Below, piece by piece: positions 51,214 to 61,823 of a DNA stretch of 64,000 nucleotides (position 1 is the first letter of the stretch; every line of letters starts with the position of its first letter). The DNA is from Solirubrobacter deserti (GTDB taxonomy: Bacteria; Actinomycetota; Thermoleophilia; Solirubrobacterales; Solirubrobacteraceae). The stretch covers positions 62,001 to 126,000 of the forward strand of contig NZ_JAPCID010000001.1 in assembly GCF_027587175.1 (NCBI RefSeq), given 5' to 3'. The position numbers were made by a program, and so were the translations under genes. The notes under the pieces were generated by a model. It was not told where the DNA came from. It did no database searches and saw nothing but the letters and a program-made list of their open reading frames with translations.

Positions 51214-51936
51214 TCAGTATGGCGCGACGACCTCGAACGTCGCCGTCTGGAAATCCACCACCCGGTAGGTCCCGGGCGCGAAGTCGGCCGGAACCTGGAC
51301 GCCCTTGTCGAACGTGCCGAGCGGCGGGACGATGAACCCCACCATCGTGAAGGCGTACGGCAGCTCCGCGGATGCCCAGGTGCCGTCCGGTTGCCGGCGT
51401 TCCAGCGTGAAAGCGGAACCGGTGTGCATGTGGCACGTCGAGCTCAGGTTGACGAGTTGGTAGGGCAACCGGCCGCCAGGCGCCACGGTCGTCGCCTGCA
51501 ACCGCAGCTCGACGCTCGTCGACGGCTCCGCGCAGTCCGGAGCCTGCGGCGTCGCTGCGGCGGGGGCCGGCGGCGTGGCCGGTGCGGGTGCGGACGGCGT
51601 GCTGATCGTGCTCGAGTAGCGACGGCCCGCGACCGTGATCCGCAGCTCGTACCGCGCGTCAGCGGCGGTCGGCACCGTCACGGTGAAGGTGCCGTTGCGC
51701 AGCGTCTTGCGGGCCAGCAGCACGCGCTTGGCGCCCGGCGTGGCCGAGAGGAACGCGAGCTGCGCGCGGCGCTTGTCGGAACGGACCTTGACGGAGAGCT
51801 CGCCGCCCGGCGAGACCTCGCTCTGCTTGGGCCAGCTGATCTTGACGCCCGCCACCGACTTAGGCGGCGCCTTGGCCTCCGCGACCGCCGGGACGGCGAT
51901 GAGAAGCGCCGCCGCGGCGGCGAACACAGTACGCAT
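51214..51936 (-). CDS. Secreted Ig-like protein, copy B
   Basis: ATG 51936 begins the signal peptide (VFAAAAALLIAVPAVAEA). The 240-residue protein has the same layout as its downstream neighbour: N-terminal beta domain, Pro/Ala linker, C-terminal Ig-like domain with two Cys (APDCAEPS, SSTCHMHT) and GGRLPYQLVN, TFEVVAPY. The pair arose by tandem duplication and has diverged well. Promoter features are not evident; the ileS stop lies 50 bp upstream on the same strand. Confidence 0.75.
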   Translation of the reverse strand: MRTVFAAAAALLIAVPAVAEAKAPPKSVAGVKISWPKQSEVSPGGELSVKVRSDKRRAQLAFLSATPGAKRVLLARKTLRNGTFTVTVPTAADARYELRITVAGRRYSSTISTPSAPAPATPPAPAAATPQAPDCAEPSTSVELRLQATTVAPGGRLPYQLVNLSSTCHMHTGSAFTLERRQPDGTWASAELPYAFTMVGFIVPPLGTFDKGVQVPADFAPGTYRVVDFQTATFEVVAPY

Positions 51937-51986
51937 GTGGCCAGTATTGCGGCCCACCCGCGCAGGAGAACCTAAATATTCGTCCG

Positions 51987-55076
<3,090 letters not shown>

Positions 55077-55114
55077 TGGTGTGAGAGTCTAGGCCGCGCG
55101 GTAGGTTCGAACCC

Positions 55115-55561
55115 GTGACGATGGGACGAGGGATCGCGCTGGTCGGTGGCGGGCTGCTGCTGTTCCTGGCGCTGCTCGCCGGGCTGGTGTACTTCACGCG
55201 CGACGAGGACAACTTCCAGTCCGACAACCTGCTGGCCGAGCAGTTCACGCTGGAGGTCGCGCGGCTCTCGCAGGAGGGCGGCGGCGAGCTGTCGCTGCGG
55301 TCGTTCGCGAACTTCCCGTGGGACCGCGGCCTGCTCGTGCTCCCCGACACGCCGCGCGAGGAGATCTCGCGCCGGCTCGGGCAGGAGTGGACCGGGATCG
55401 ACACCGTCGACCGGGACCTGTTGATCTTCGTGCGCCGCGGGGAGGTCGTGCGCTTCTTCGACTACCGCGGGCTGGCGCGCTTCGAGGGGTTCCAGCGGCC
55501 GATCGACGACTTGCCCGACGTGTTGCGAATCGAGCCCGGATTGGTGGTGAGGCCTGGATGA
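55115..55561 (+). CDS. Single-pass membrane hypothetical protein
   Basis: GTG 55115. The 148-residue protein has one N-terminal membrane helix (IALVGGGLLLFLALLAGLVYF) and a C-terminal soluble domain that includes LIFVRRGEVVRFFDYRGLARF. No family is recognised. Its stop overlaps the start of the PPK2 gene by 4 bp; it is divergent from ileS. Confidence 0.75.
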   Translation: MTMGRGIALVGGGLLLFLALLAGLVYFTRDEDNFQSDNLLAEQFTLEVARLSQEGGGELSLRSFANFPWDRGLLVLPDTPREEISRRLGQEWTGIDTVDRDLLIFVRRGEVVRFFDYRGLARFEGFQRPIDDLPDVLRIEPGLVVRPG

Positions 55562-56286
55562 GTGCCCTGTCGGACCTGGATCTGTCGCTGACGCTGTCGA
55601 AGGCCGAAGAAGCCGAGCAGCTCGAGGCCGCCCAGGAGCGGCTGTTGACCCTGCGGCTCCAGCTGGGCGGCCAGACCGCCGACTCGGTGGGTCCGCCCCT
55701 CTGCGTCCTGTTCGAGGGCTGGGACGCGTCCGGCAAGGGCGGCGCGATCAAGCGGCTCGTCGACCACCTGGACCCGCGGCATGTGCGCGTGAAGCAGTAC
55801 GCCGCGCCGACGCCCGACGAGAAGCGCCACCAGTATCTGCTGCGCTTCAGCGACGCGTTGCCGGGCCGAGGTGGGATGGCCGTGCTCGACCGCTCCTGGT
55901 ACGGGCGGGTGCTGGTGGAGCGCGTCGAGGGCTTCGCCCGCCAGGACGAGTGGCAGCGGGCCTATCGCGAGATCAACGACTTCGAGCGCGCGCTGTGCGA
56001 CGACGGGATGATTCTCGTCAAGGTCTTCCTGCACATCTCCGACGCCGAGCAGCTCAAGCGCTTCAAGGCGCGCGAGCAGGACCCGCTGAAGGCCTGGAAG
56101 CTGACCGACGAGGACTGGCGCAATCGCGGCAAACGCGCCGAGTACGAGGCCGCGGTCGAGGAGATGGTCTCGCGGACGTCCAGCGAGTGGGCGCCGTGGT
56201 CGCTGATCCCCGCCGACTCGAAGCGCTACGCGCGCGTCGCCGTCCTCAAGACGGTGATCGCGGCGGTGGAGGCGCGGCTCGCCTAG
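55558..56286 (+). CDS. Polyphosphate kinase 2 family protein
   Basis: The 242-residue protein has a Walker A loop FEGWDASGKGGAIKRLV, Walker B-type MAVLDRSWYGRVLVERV and a lid region FKAREQDPLKAWKLTDEDW, all typical of PPK2. Such enzymes move phosphate between polyphosphate and nucleotides; a single-domain member with an Asp after Walker A usually makes NTP or NDP. The class cannot be decided by eye. Start ATG 55558 overlaps the previous stop. Confidence 0.92.
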   Translation: MSALSDLDLSLTLSKAEEAEQLEAAQERLLTLRLQLGGQTADSVGPPLCVLFEGWDASGKGGAIKRLVDHLDPRHVRVKQYAAPTPDEKRHQYLLRFSDALPGRGGMAVLDRSWYGRVLVERVEGFARQDEWQRAYREINDFERALCDDGMILVKVFLHISDAEQLKRFKAREQDPLKAWKLTDEDWRNRGKRAEYEAAVEEMVSRTSSEWAPWSLIPADSKRYARVAVLKTVIAAVEARLA

Positions 56287-56666
56287 CGCCGGTGGGCCTT
56301 GCGGGCCTGCTTCTGCGCCTTGGTCTTCGCGCGCATCTTCTTCTTGGCGGCCGCGGTGTGCGGCTTGCGGGCGCCGGTGGCGGGCTCGTCGAGCGCCGGG
56401 CCGGCGGCCACGACCTTCGGCGCCGCGCTGCGGGCGTCGCGCATGATGAAGAAGCCCATGATCCCGAAGCCGACGATCAGCGCGCCGCCGATGATGGCGA
56501 TCAGCGCGAGGCTCGTCTCGCCGTTGTCGGAGGCGATCGGGGTCGGCGTGGGCGTCGCCGTCGGCTCGGCCGCCGGCAGCGGCCCGAAGGCGCCCGATTG
56601 GGCTCCCGCCGGTGCGGCGAAGGCGAGGACGAGCGCAGTTGAGATGAGGGCGATGCTTCGCGTCAT
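56283..56666 (-). CDS. Small membrane protein with basic tail
   Basis: ATG 56666. The 127-residue protein has a signal peptide (LISTALVLAFAAPAGAQ), a TPTPTP linker, one membrane helix (LALIAIIGGALIVGFGIMGFF) and a strongly basic cytosolic tail (AAKKKMRAKTKAQKQARKAH). The layout, outside linker plus inside basic tail, is common in actinobacterial envelope proteins of unknown role. It lies 17 bp after the MATE gene on the same strand. Confidence 0.75.
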   Translation of the reverse strand: MTRSIALISTALVLAFAAPAGAQSGAFGPLPAAEPTATPTPTPIASDNGETSLALIAIIGGALIVGFGIMGFFIMRDARSAAPKVVAAGPALDEPATGARKPHTAAAKKKMRAKTKAQKQARKAHRR

Positions 56667-56683
56667 GGGCGCCGACAGGGTAG

Positions 56684-57982
56684 TCAAGCGGGCGCGCCTG
56701 TCAACGCCCAATGTGACCCGAGGAACCTTCCGCCGCACGTAACTAGACGAACGGCGATCAACGCGGCCAGTCCCCACCAGACGCCGACGATGCCCCAGTC
56801 GTTGTGCAGCGTGAGCAGCACGATCGGGATGTAGACGGCGGCCGCCGCCAGCATCCCCCACATCAGGAAGCGCGTGTCGCCGGCGCCGATCAGGATGCCG
56901 TCGAGCGCGAACACCGCGCCGTTGAACGGCATCGTGAGGGCGAAGATCCACCAGATCTGCTCGGCCTGGTCGATCACCGCCGGGTCGTCGGTGAACAGGC
57001 CCGGGACCGTGCCGCCGAGCCCGAGCAGGATCAGGCCGAAGCACCCGCCGATCAGCACCGACCACCCGATCATGCGCGTGGCGGCCGCTCGTGCCCCGTC
57101 CGGGTCGGAGGCGCCGAGCATCCGGCCGACCATCACCTGGCCGGCGATCGCGACCGCGTCGAGCACGAGCGCGAGGAACACCCACAGCTGGAACGCGATC
57201 TGATGCGCGCCCAGCGACGCCGCCCCGATCCGCGCAAGCACCGCGCTGCCGACCAGGAACGAGCCCGTCAGCGCGGTCGTCCGCACCGCGATCTCGGACC
57301 CGATCCGCATCAGCGGCCGCATCTTGTCCGGGTGCGGACGCTCCAGCCCTGCCCGGTACTGGACCACGAAGAACCCCGCGGCCATCCCGAACTGGGCGAT
57401 CACCGTGCCCCACGCCGAGCCCGCGAGGCCCCACCCGAACCCGTACACGAACAGCAGCTCGAGCACGACGTTGGTCGCGTGGGCGGCGACCAGGATGTAC
57501 AGCGGCGTCTTGAGATCGCCCATCCCGCGCAGGAAGCCCTGCGCCGCCGAGGCCAGCATGAACAGCGGCGCGCCGAGCGCGGCGATCCGCAGGTAGGTCA
57601 CCGCCCCGTCCTTGACCTCGCCCTCCCCGCCCATGAGGCTCACCACGGCAGGCGCTGTGAGCTCGAGGACCGCGAACAGGACGAGCCCGATCGCGAGGGC
57701 GAGCCACAGCGCCTGCGATCCGAGCCCGGCGGCGGCGGCGTTGCGTCCGGCGCCGTGCAGGCGGGCGACCTGCGCGGTCGTGCCGTAGGTGAGGAAGTTG
57801 AAGATCGTGAACGCCGTGCTCAGGACCGTGGCCGCGATCGCGAGCGAGGCGAGCTGCGTCGTGCCGAGATGCCCGACGATCGCCGTGTCCACGAGGACGT
57901 ACAGCGGCTCGGACGCGAGCGCGCCGAGCGCGGGCAGGCCGAGCAGGAGGATCTCACGGTCGTACTTGGACCGCAGCTTCAT
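56684..57982 (-). CDS. MATE-family multidrug/metabolite efflux transporter
   Basis: ATG 57982 overlaps the stop of the iron-sulfur subunit gene (ATGA). The 432-residue protein has 12 helices in two MatE repeats, with DREILLLGLPALGALASEPLY and ADTAIVGHLG-like VDTAIVGHLGTTQLASLAIA in the first, and GDTRFLMWGMLAAAAVYIPI in the second, closest to DinF-type members. MATE proteins expel cationic compounds in exchange for H+ or Na+. Its coupling to the molybdoenzyme operon suggests export of that enzyme's substrate or product. Confidence 0.9.
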   Translation of the reverse strand: MKLRSKYDREILLLGLPALGALASEPLYVLVDTAIVGHLGTTQLASLAIAATVLSTAFTIFNFLTYGTTAQVARLHGAGRNAAAAGLGSQALWLALAIGLVLFAVLELTAPAVVSLMGGEGEVKDGAVTYLRIAALGAPLFMLASAAQGFLRGMGDLKTPLYILVAAHATNVVLELLFVYGFGWGLAGSAWGTVIAQFGMAAGFFVVQYRAGLERPHPDKMRPLMRIGSEIAVRTTALTGSFLVGSAVLARIGAASLGAHQIAFQLWVFLALVLDAVAIAGQVMVGRMLGASDPDGARAAATRMIGWSVLIGGCFGLILLGLGGTVPGLFTDDPAVIDQAEQIWWIFALTMPFNGAVFALDGILIGAGDTRFLMWGMLAAAAVYIPIVLLTLHNDWGIVGVWWGLAALIAVRLVTCGGRFLGSHWALTGAPA

Positions 57983-58557
57983 CGGTTCAGCACCGCCTGG
58001 ATGATCGGCGCGTAGCCCGTGCAGCGGCACAGGTTGCCCGCCAGCGCGACTTTGAGCTCGTCCTCGGTGGGCTCCGGGTGCTCGGCGAGGTACGCGTCGA
58101 GGGTGAGCAGGAAGCCCGCCGTGCAGAACCCGCACTGCAGCGCGTGATGCTGGTGGAAGGCGAGTTTGAGCTCGGTCGCCTCCAGGCCCTCGATCGTCGT
58201 GATGTGCGCCTGGTCGACCTGGATCGCGAACGTCAGGCACGCCCGCACGGGCTCACCGTCGAGCTGGACCGTGCACGCGCCGCACGCCCCGTGCTCGCAC
58301 CCGACCTTGGTCCCGGTGAGCCCGAGCTCGTGGCGCAGGAAGTCCGACAGGAGCGTGCGCGGCTCGACCTCGGCCTCGTGGAGCCGGCCGTTGACGCGTA
58401 CGGAGATGCGCGCAGGGCGGGCCGGCGAGGCCGCGTGGGGGGCCAGAGCGTCGCCGGGGGCGGGCGCGGGCGGCGAGTCCGGGGCGGGCGCGGGCGCGGG
58501 CGCCGTGCCGAAGCCCGGGCGGTCGAGGTCGGGCGGCGGGTCGCCGAAGCCGCTCAT
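57979..58557 (-). CDS. Molybdenum hydroxylase small subunit (2Fe-2S), CoxS-like
   Basis: The 192-residue protein has an unusual Pro/Ala-rich N-terminal extension (about 1-48) before the ferredoxin-like domain: GCEHGACGACTVQLDG holds the plant-type cluster and the second domain has LQCGFCTAGFLL and GNLCRCTGYAPI for the second cluster. It passes electrons from the molybdenum centre to FAD. Both overlaps with neighbours are 4 bp (ATGA). Confidence 0.93.
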   Translation of the reverse strand: MSGFGDPPPDLDRPGFGTAPAPAPAPDSPPAPAPGDALAPHAASPARPARISVRVNGRLHEAEVEPRTLLSDFLRHELGLTGTKVGCEHGACGACTVQLDGEPVRACLTFAIQVDQAHITTIEGLEATELKLAFHQHHALQCGFCTAGFLLTLDAYLAEHPEPTEDELKVALAGNLCRCTGYAPIIQAVLNR

Positions 58558-59336
58558 GCGCGGCCCGCCTCGACGAGGGCGCGGCGGGTGAGCTCGGTCA
58601 CGAGGGCACGCGGGTGGTCGCCGTCGACGAGGTCGGCCGCCAGCGCGGCGGCCTCGGCGGCGCTCGCGCCGTCCAGCAGCGCGCGTTCGGCGGCCGTGGC
58701 GCGGCCCGCGCCGAGGATCGCGATCGCCGCGTGTTCCTCGGCCAGCACGACGGCCGCCGCCGCTTCGGCGAACGAGCCGTGCGTGCGGGCGTGCTCGGCG
58801 AACGCGGTCTTGGCTCCCGGTGGGAGTGGCGGGATCACGATGCCGGTGAGGAGCTCGCCCGGGCCGAGGGTGGGCGGGCCGGTCCGAGTCGCGGAGACGG
58901 TGTCCCGCACCGTCCGCTCCACGAGCGTGCGGGCCATGGTCTCGTAGCGGGCGTCCAGCGCGGTGAGCGCGCAGACGAGCTCGGCGCGCGGGTCGGCGTG
59001 CGCGACGGAGCCGCCGACCGTTCCGCGCGAGCGGGTCGCCGGGTGGCCGACGTGGCGCACGGCCTGGGCCAGCAACGGCCAGTGAGCGGCGACGATCCGC
59101 GAGCGTTCGAGCGTTGCCTGACGCACCGTCGCGTCGATGCGCAGCACGCCGTCCGTGCGGCGGATCAGGCCGACGATCGGGGTGACGTCCACGAGCCGGG
59201 CGGGCCGCACGAGCCGCAGGTTGAGCAGCGGTACGAGGCTCTGGCCGCCCGCGAGCACGCGAGCGCCGTCGGTGAGCGCCTCCAGCGCCGCGTCCCACGA
59301 GTCCACGGCGACGTACTCGAACGGCGCCGGCTTCAC
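58554..59336 (-). CDS. Molybdenum hydroxylase FAD subunit, CoxM-like
   Basis: The start GTG 59336 forms a GTGA overlap with the preceding small gene; an ATG 24 bp upstream is possible. The 260-residue protein has FAD-binding loops VLAGGQSLVPLLNLRL and GTVGGSVAHADPRAEL, and a C-terminal domain ending VTELTRRALVEAG. It is about 20-30 residues shorter than most CoxM proteins. It passes electrons from the iron-sulfur subunit to an acceptor. Confidence 0.92.
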   Translation of the reverse strand: MKPAPFEYVAVDSWDAALEALTDGARVLAGGQSLVPLLNLRLVRPARLVDVTPIVGLIRRTDGVLRIDATVRQATLERSRIVAAHWPLLAQAVRHVGHPATRSRGTVGGSVAHADPRAELVCALTALDARYETMARTLVERTVRDTVSATRTGPPTLGPGELLTGIVIPPLPPGAKTAFAEHARTHGSFAEAAAAVVLAEEHAAIAILGAGRATAAERALLDGASAAEAAALAADLVDGDHPRALVTELTRRALVEAGRA

Positions 59337-59647
59337 CCGCGCCTCCGCGTCGCCAGCCACGCCAGGCCGGCCGCCGCGACGCCGGCCGCCACGAGCCGGG
59401 CGCGGCTGGGCGCGGCGGGCGCCTCGTCCTCGACGACCTCGGCGTCGAAGGCGCGGAGCTCGACCGCGAACTCGGACCGCGGCTCGAAGCCGCGCGGGTC
59501 GACGGCGCGCGGGCGCCGGACGTCATGGCTGGTGCCGTTGCGGCGGTAGACGGCGAAGCCGTCGTCGTCGTCCACCTCTTCGAGCCGATTGAGGTTGCCG
59601 TCGTCGTCGCGCCATTGCCGCTGGGCGAGGAGGTCGTCCCACTTCAT
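59333..59647 (-). CDS. Small tail-anchored protein inside the molybdoenzyme operon
   Basis: ATG 59647 overlaps the large-subunit stop (ATGA) and its own stop overlaps the FAD-subunit start (GTGA). The 104-residue protein is acidic and polar (MKWDDLLAQRQWRDDDGNLN) with a C-terminal hydrophobic helix (LVAAGVAAAGLAWLATRRRG) that would anchor it in the membrane. It is not a known subunit of such enzymes. It may tether the complex to the membrane; this is inference from position. Confidence 0.75.
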   Translation of the reverse strand: MKWDDLLAQRQWRDDDGNLNRLEEVDDDDGFAVYRRNGTSHDVRRPRAVDPRGFEPRSEFAVELRAFDAEVVEDEAPAAPSRARLVAAGVAAAGLAWLATRRRG

Positions 59648-61638
59648 CGCAACGCCTCCCACACGCGCTGGGCCGTGTAGGGCGGGTCGAGGTGGCGGCC
59701 GATCGCGGCGGCGAGTGCGTTGGCGATCGCGGGCGGAGCGCCGATCGTGCCGCTCTCACCGATGCCCTTGACGCCGAGCGGGTTCAGCGGCGACGGGGAC
59801 TCGACGAACGCCGTCGCGAACTCCGGGATCTCGGCCGCGGTGGGCAGCGCGTAGTCGAGCAGGGAGGCGCTGACCGGTTGCCCGGACGCGTCGTGCACGA
59901 CCTCCTCGCTCAGCATCGCGCCGAGGCCCTGGACCGCGCCGCCGATCACCTGCCCTTCGGCGAGCCGCGGGTGCAGGATGCGGCCGGCGTCGTCGACGGC
60001 GACCAGCCGTCGCAGCCGCACCTCCCCCGTCGCGCGCACGACCTCGACGACCGCCGCGTACGCGCCGGAGGTGAAGACCTGGTCGGACTCGAAGCGCGCG
60101 ACGCCCGGCCCACCGGCCAGCAGGTCGTCAGCCGCGGCCACCACGGCGTTGCCGCCCATCGTCGCCGTGCGGCTGGCGAACGAGCCCACGCCCTGCGCGA
60201 GCGCGTCGCTGTCGCCGGTGATCACGCGCACCATGGCCGGATCGACGCCGAGCCGCTCCGCCGCGAGCTGCGCGAACAGCGTCTCGTGGCCTTGGCCGGA
60301 CGGCACCGAGCCGGCGCGCACGACGACCTCGTCGCCCTCCCGGGTCACGGACGCGTGCTCGTGCAGCCCGCCGGAGCGCTCGACCGCGAGCGCGAAGCCG
60401 ACGCCGACGAGCACGCCCGGTTCCTGCGGCTCAACGTCGCCGATCAAGTCGACCGCGCGGTCCAGGCACGCCTCGAAGGCGCCCGAGTCGTACGTCCACC
60501 CGAGCGCGGTCCGGTGCGGGAACGACCGCACGAGGTTCCTCCGCCGCAGCGCCAGCGGGTCCAGCCCGAGCCGGCGGGCGGCCTCGTCCAGCGCGGTCTC
60601 GATCAGGTAGCTGGCCTCGGGGCGGCCGGCGCCGCGGTAGGGCGCGGTCGGGACCTTGTGGGTGCGCGCGCCGGTGACGATCACCTCGACGGCCGGGATG
60701 TCGTAGCCCCCGGCGAGCAGCATCGCCGTCGTGTGCGGCGGCATCGGCGTGCTCGGCAGCAGGTAGGCCCCGAGGTCCGCGAGCACGCGGCCGCGCAGCG
60801 CCAGGATGCGACCTTCGTCGTCGAAACCGAGCTCCACCCAGCCACGGACCCCGCGTCCCTGCGGCGCCGACAGGAAGTTCTCGTAGCGATCCTCGGTCCA
60901 GCGCACCGGCCGCCCGAGTCGGGACGCCGCGAACGCCACCAGCGGCGTCTCCACCGGCAGCGTCCCCTTCGAGCCGAACGCACCGCCGACATCCGGGACG
61001 ATCACGCGGATCGACGCCTCGTCGCGCCCCAGGCTCTGCGCGAGCTGCGCGCGCGGCCGGTGCGCGCTCTGCGAGGACGACCACACCGTGAGCCGTCCGT
61101 CCTCCTCGACCGCGAGCGCCCCGCGCGGCTCCATCGGCACGGCCGCCAGCCGCGGGATCACCCGCTCGGTCCGGACCACGTGCGCCGCCCGCGCGAACGC
61201 ACCCGCGACGTCCCCCTCGCGCTTCTCCCAGCGCGCCATGGTGTCGCCGGCGCGCGGGTCGACCACCGCCGGCAGCGGCTCGTACTCCACCTCGACCGAC
61301 TCGGCCAGATCCTCCGCGGCCGCGCGGCTCTCGGCCACGACCGCCGCGACCGGCTGCCCGACGTACCGCACCACGCCGTCCGCGAGCACCGGGTGCGGCA
61401 CCGGCTCCACCGTGAGCCCGGGCGGCGGCACGATCTGCGCCGGCGCGACGTGCCCGGCGACATCGGCCGCGGTGAAGATGAAGGCGCCTGACCCCTTCAG
61501 GTTCAAGCGGGCGTGGGCGTGCGGCGAGCGCACGAACGCCATGTGCAGCGCGCCCGGCAGCGGCACGTCGTCGAGGAACTGACCCCGCCCGGCGAGCAGG
61601 CGCGCGTCCTCGCGACGAAGGGTGCTGGCGACTCCCAC
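59644..61638 (-). CDS. Molybdenum hydroxylase large subunit, form-II CoxL-like, shortened
   Basis: GTG 61638 gives 664 residues, against about 770-800 for the family. Molybdopterin-binding motifs are present: DVGGAFGSKG, the form-II signature TAPYRGAGRPEASYL, SVPSGQGHETLFAQ and GVKGIGESGTIGAPPAIANA with the catalytic Glu. Around VVAAADDLLAGGPGVARFES a stretch of some 80-100 residues seen in relatives is missing, and the usual strand after SPHAHAR is replaced by LNLKGSGAFIF. Form-II enzymes oxidise aldehydes, purines or N-heterocycles more than CO. It heads an operon with FAD, iron-sulfur, anchor and MATE genes. Confidence 0.88.
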   Translation of the reverse strand: MGVASTLRREDARLLAGRGQFLDDVPLPGALHMAFVRSPHAHARLNLKGSGAFIFTAADVAGHVAPAQIVPPPGLTVEPVPHPVLADGVVRYVGQPVAAVVAESRAAAEDLAESVEVEYEPLPAVVDPRAGDTMARWEKREGDVAGAFARAAHVVRTERVIPRLAAVPMEPRGALAVEEDGRLTVWSSSQSAHRPRAQLAQSLGRDEASIRVIVPDVGGAFGSKGTLPVETPLVAFAASRLGRPVRWTEDRYENFLSAPQGRGVRGWVELGFDDEGRILALRGRVLADLGAYLLPSTPMPPHTTAMLLAGGYDIPAVEVIVTGARTHKVPTAPYRGAGRPEASYLIETALDEAARRLGLDPLALRRRNLVRSFPHRTALGWTYDSGAFEACLDRAVDLIGDVEPQEPGVLVGVGFALAVERSGGLHEHASVTREGDEVVVRAGSVPSGQGHETLFAQLAAERLGVDPAMVRVITGDSDALAQGVGSFASRTATMGGNAVVAAADDLLAGGPGVARFESDQVFTSGAYAAVVEVVRATGEVRLRRLVAVDDAGRILHPRLAEGQVIGGAVQGLGAMLSEEVVHDASGQPVSASLLDYALPTAAEIPEFATAFVESPSPLNPLGVKGIGESGTIGAPPAIANALAAAIGRHLDPPYTAQRVWEALR
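61480..61498. repeat. REP-like palindrome inside the large-subunit gene
   Basis: GAAGGCGCCTGACCCCTTC is an imperfect 19-bp palindrome with the same AAGGGGTCAG core as the doublet at 5819-5917. It codes for the LKGSGAF stretch that replaces the normal sequence after SPHAHAR. It may be the scar of a repeat insertion. Confidence 0.45.
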
Positions 61639-61664
61639 GCCCGGCGAGGTTAACTGTCGCCGCG

Positions 61665-61810
61665 GTGAAGCTGCGGCTGTACCACCATCCCGACGCCGCG
61701 GATCGCGCACCGCGAGGCCGGGACGTGCTCGCCGGCTTCCTCGCCGACACGTGCGGCCCCGGCCCGCGCTCGCCGGCGACGGCGTGGGCGCGCAGCTCGC
61801 GCTGCGCTGA
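61665..61810 (+). pseudogene. Degraded alpha/beta-hydrolase fragment
   Basis: The GTG at 61665 starts MKLRLYHHPD, the usual opening of a family of small alpha/beta hydrolases. It then jumps to VLAGFLADTCG, and the following elbow region (ALAGDGVGAQLALR) is found in the next frame up to a TGA at 61808-61810. So most of the core is deleted and a frameshift lies near 61760. It is divergent from the molybdoenzyme operon with 26 bp between starts. Confidence 0.5.
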
Positions 61811-61823
61811 CCGCGTTGTGCGC

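Noticed and set aside
55077-55114. T-box leader for ileS
   Set aside because: Only 38 bp separate ileS from the divergent gene, too short for a T-box, and no T-box sequence is visible.
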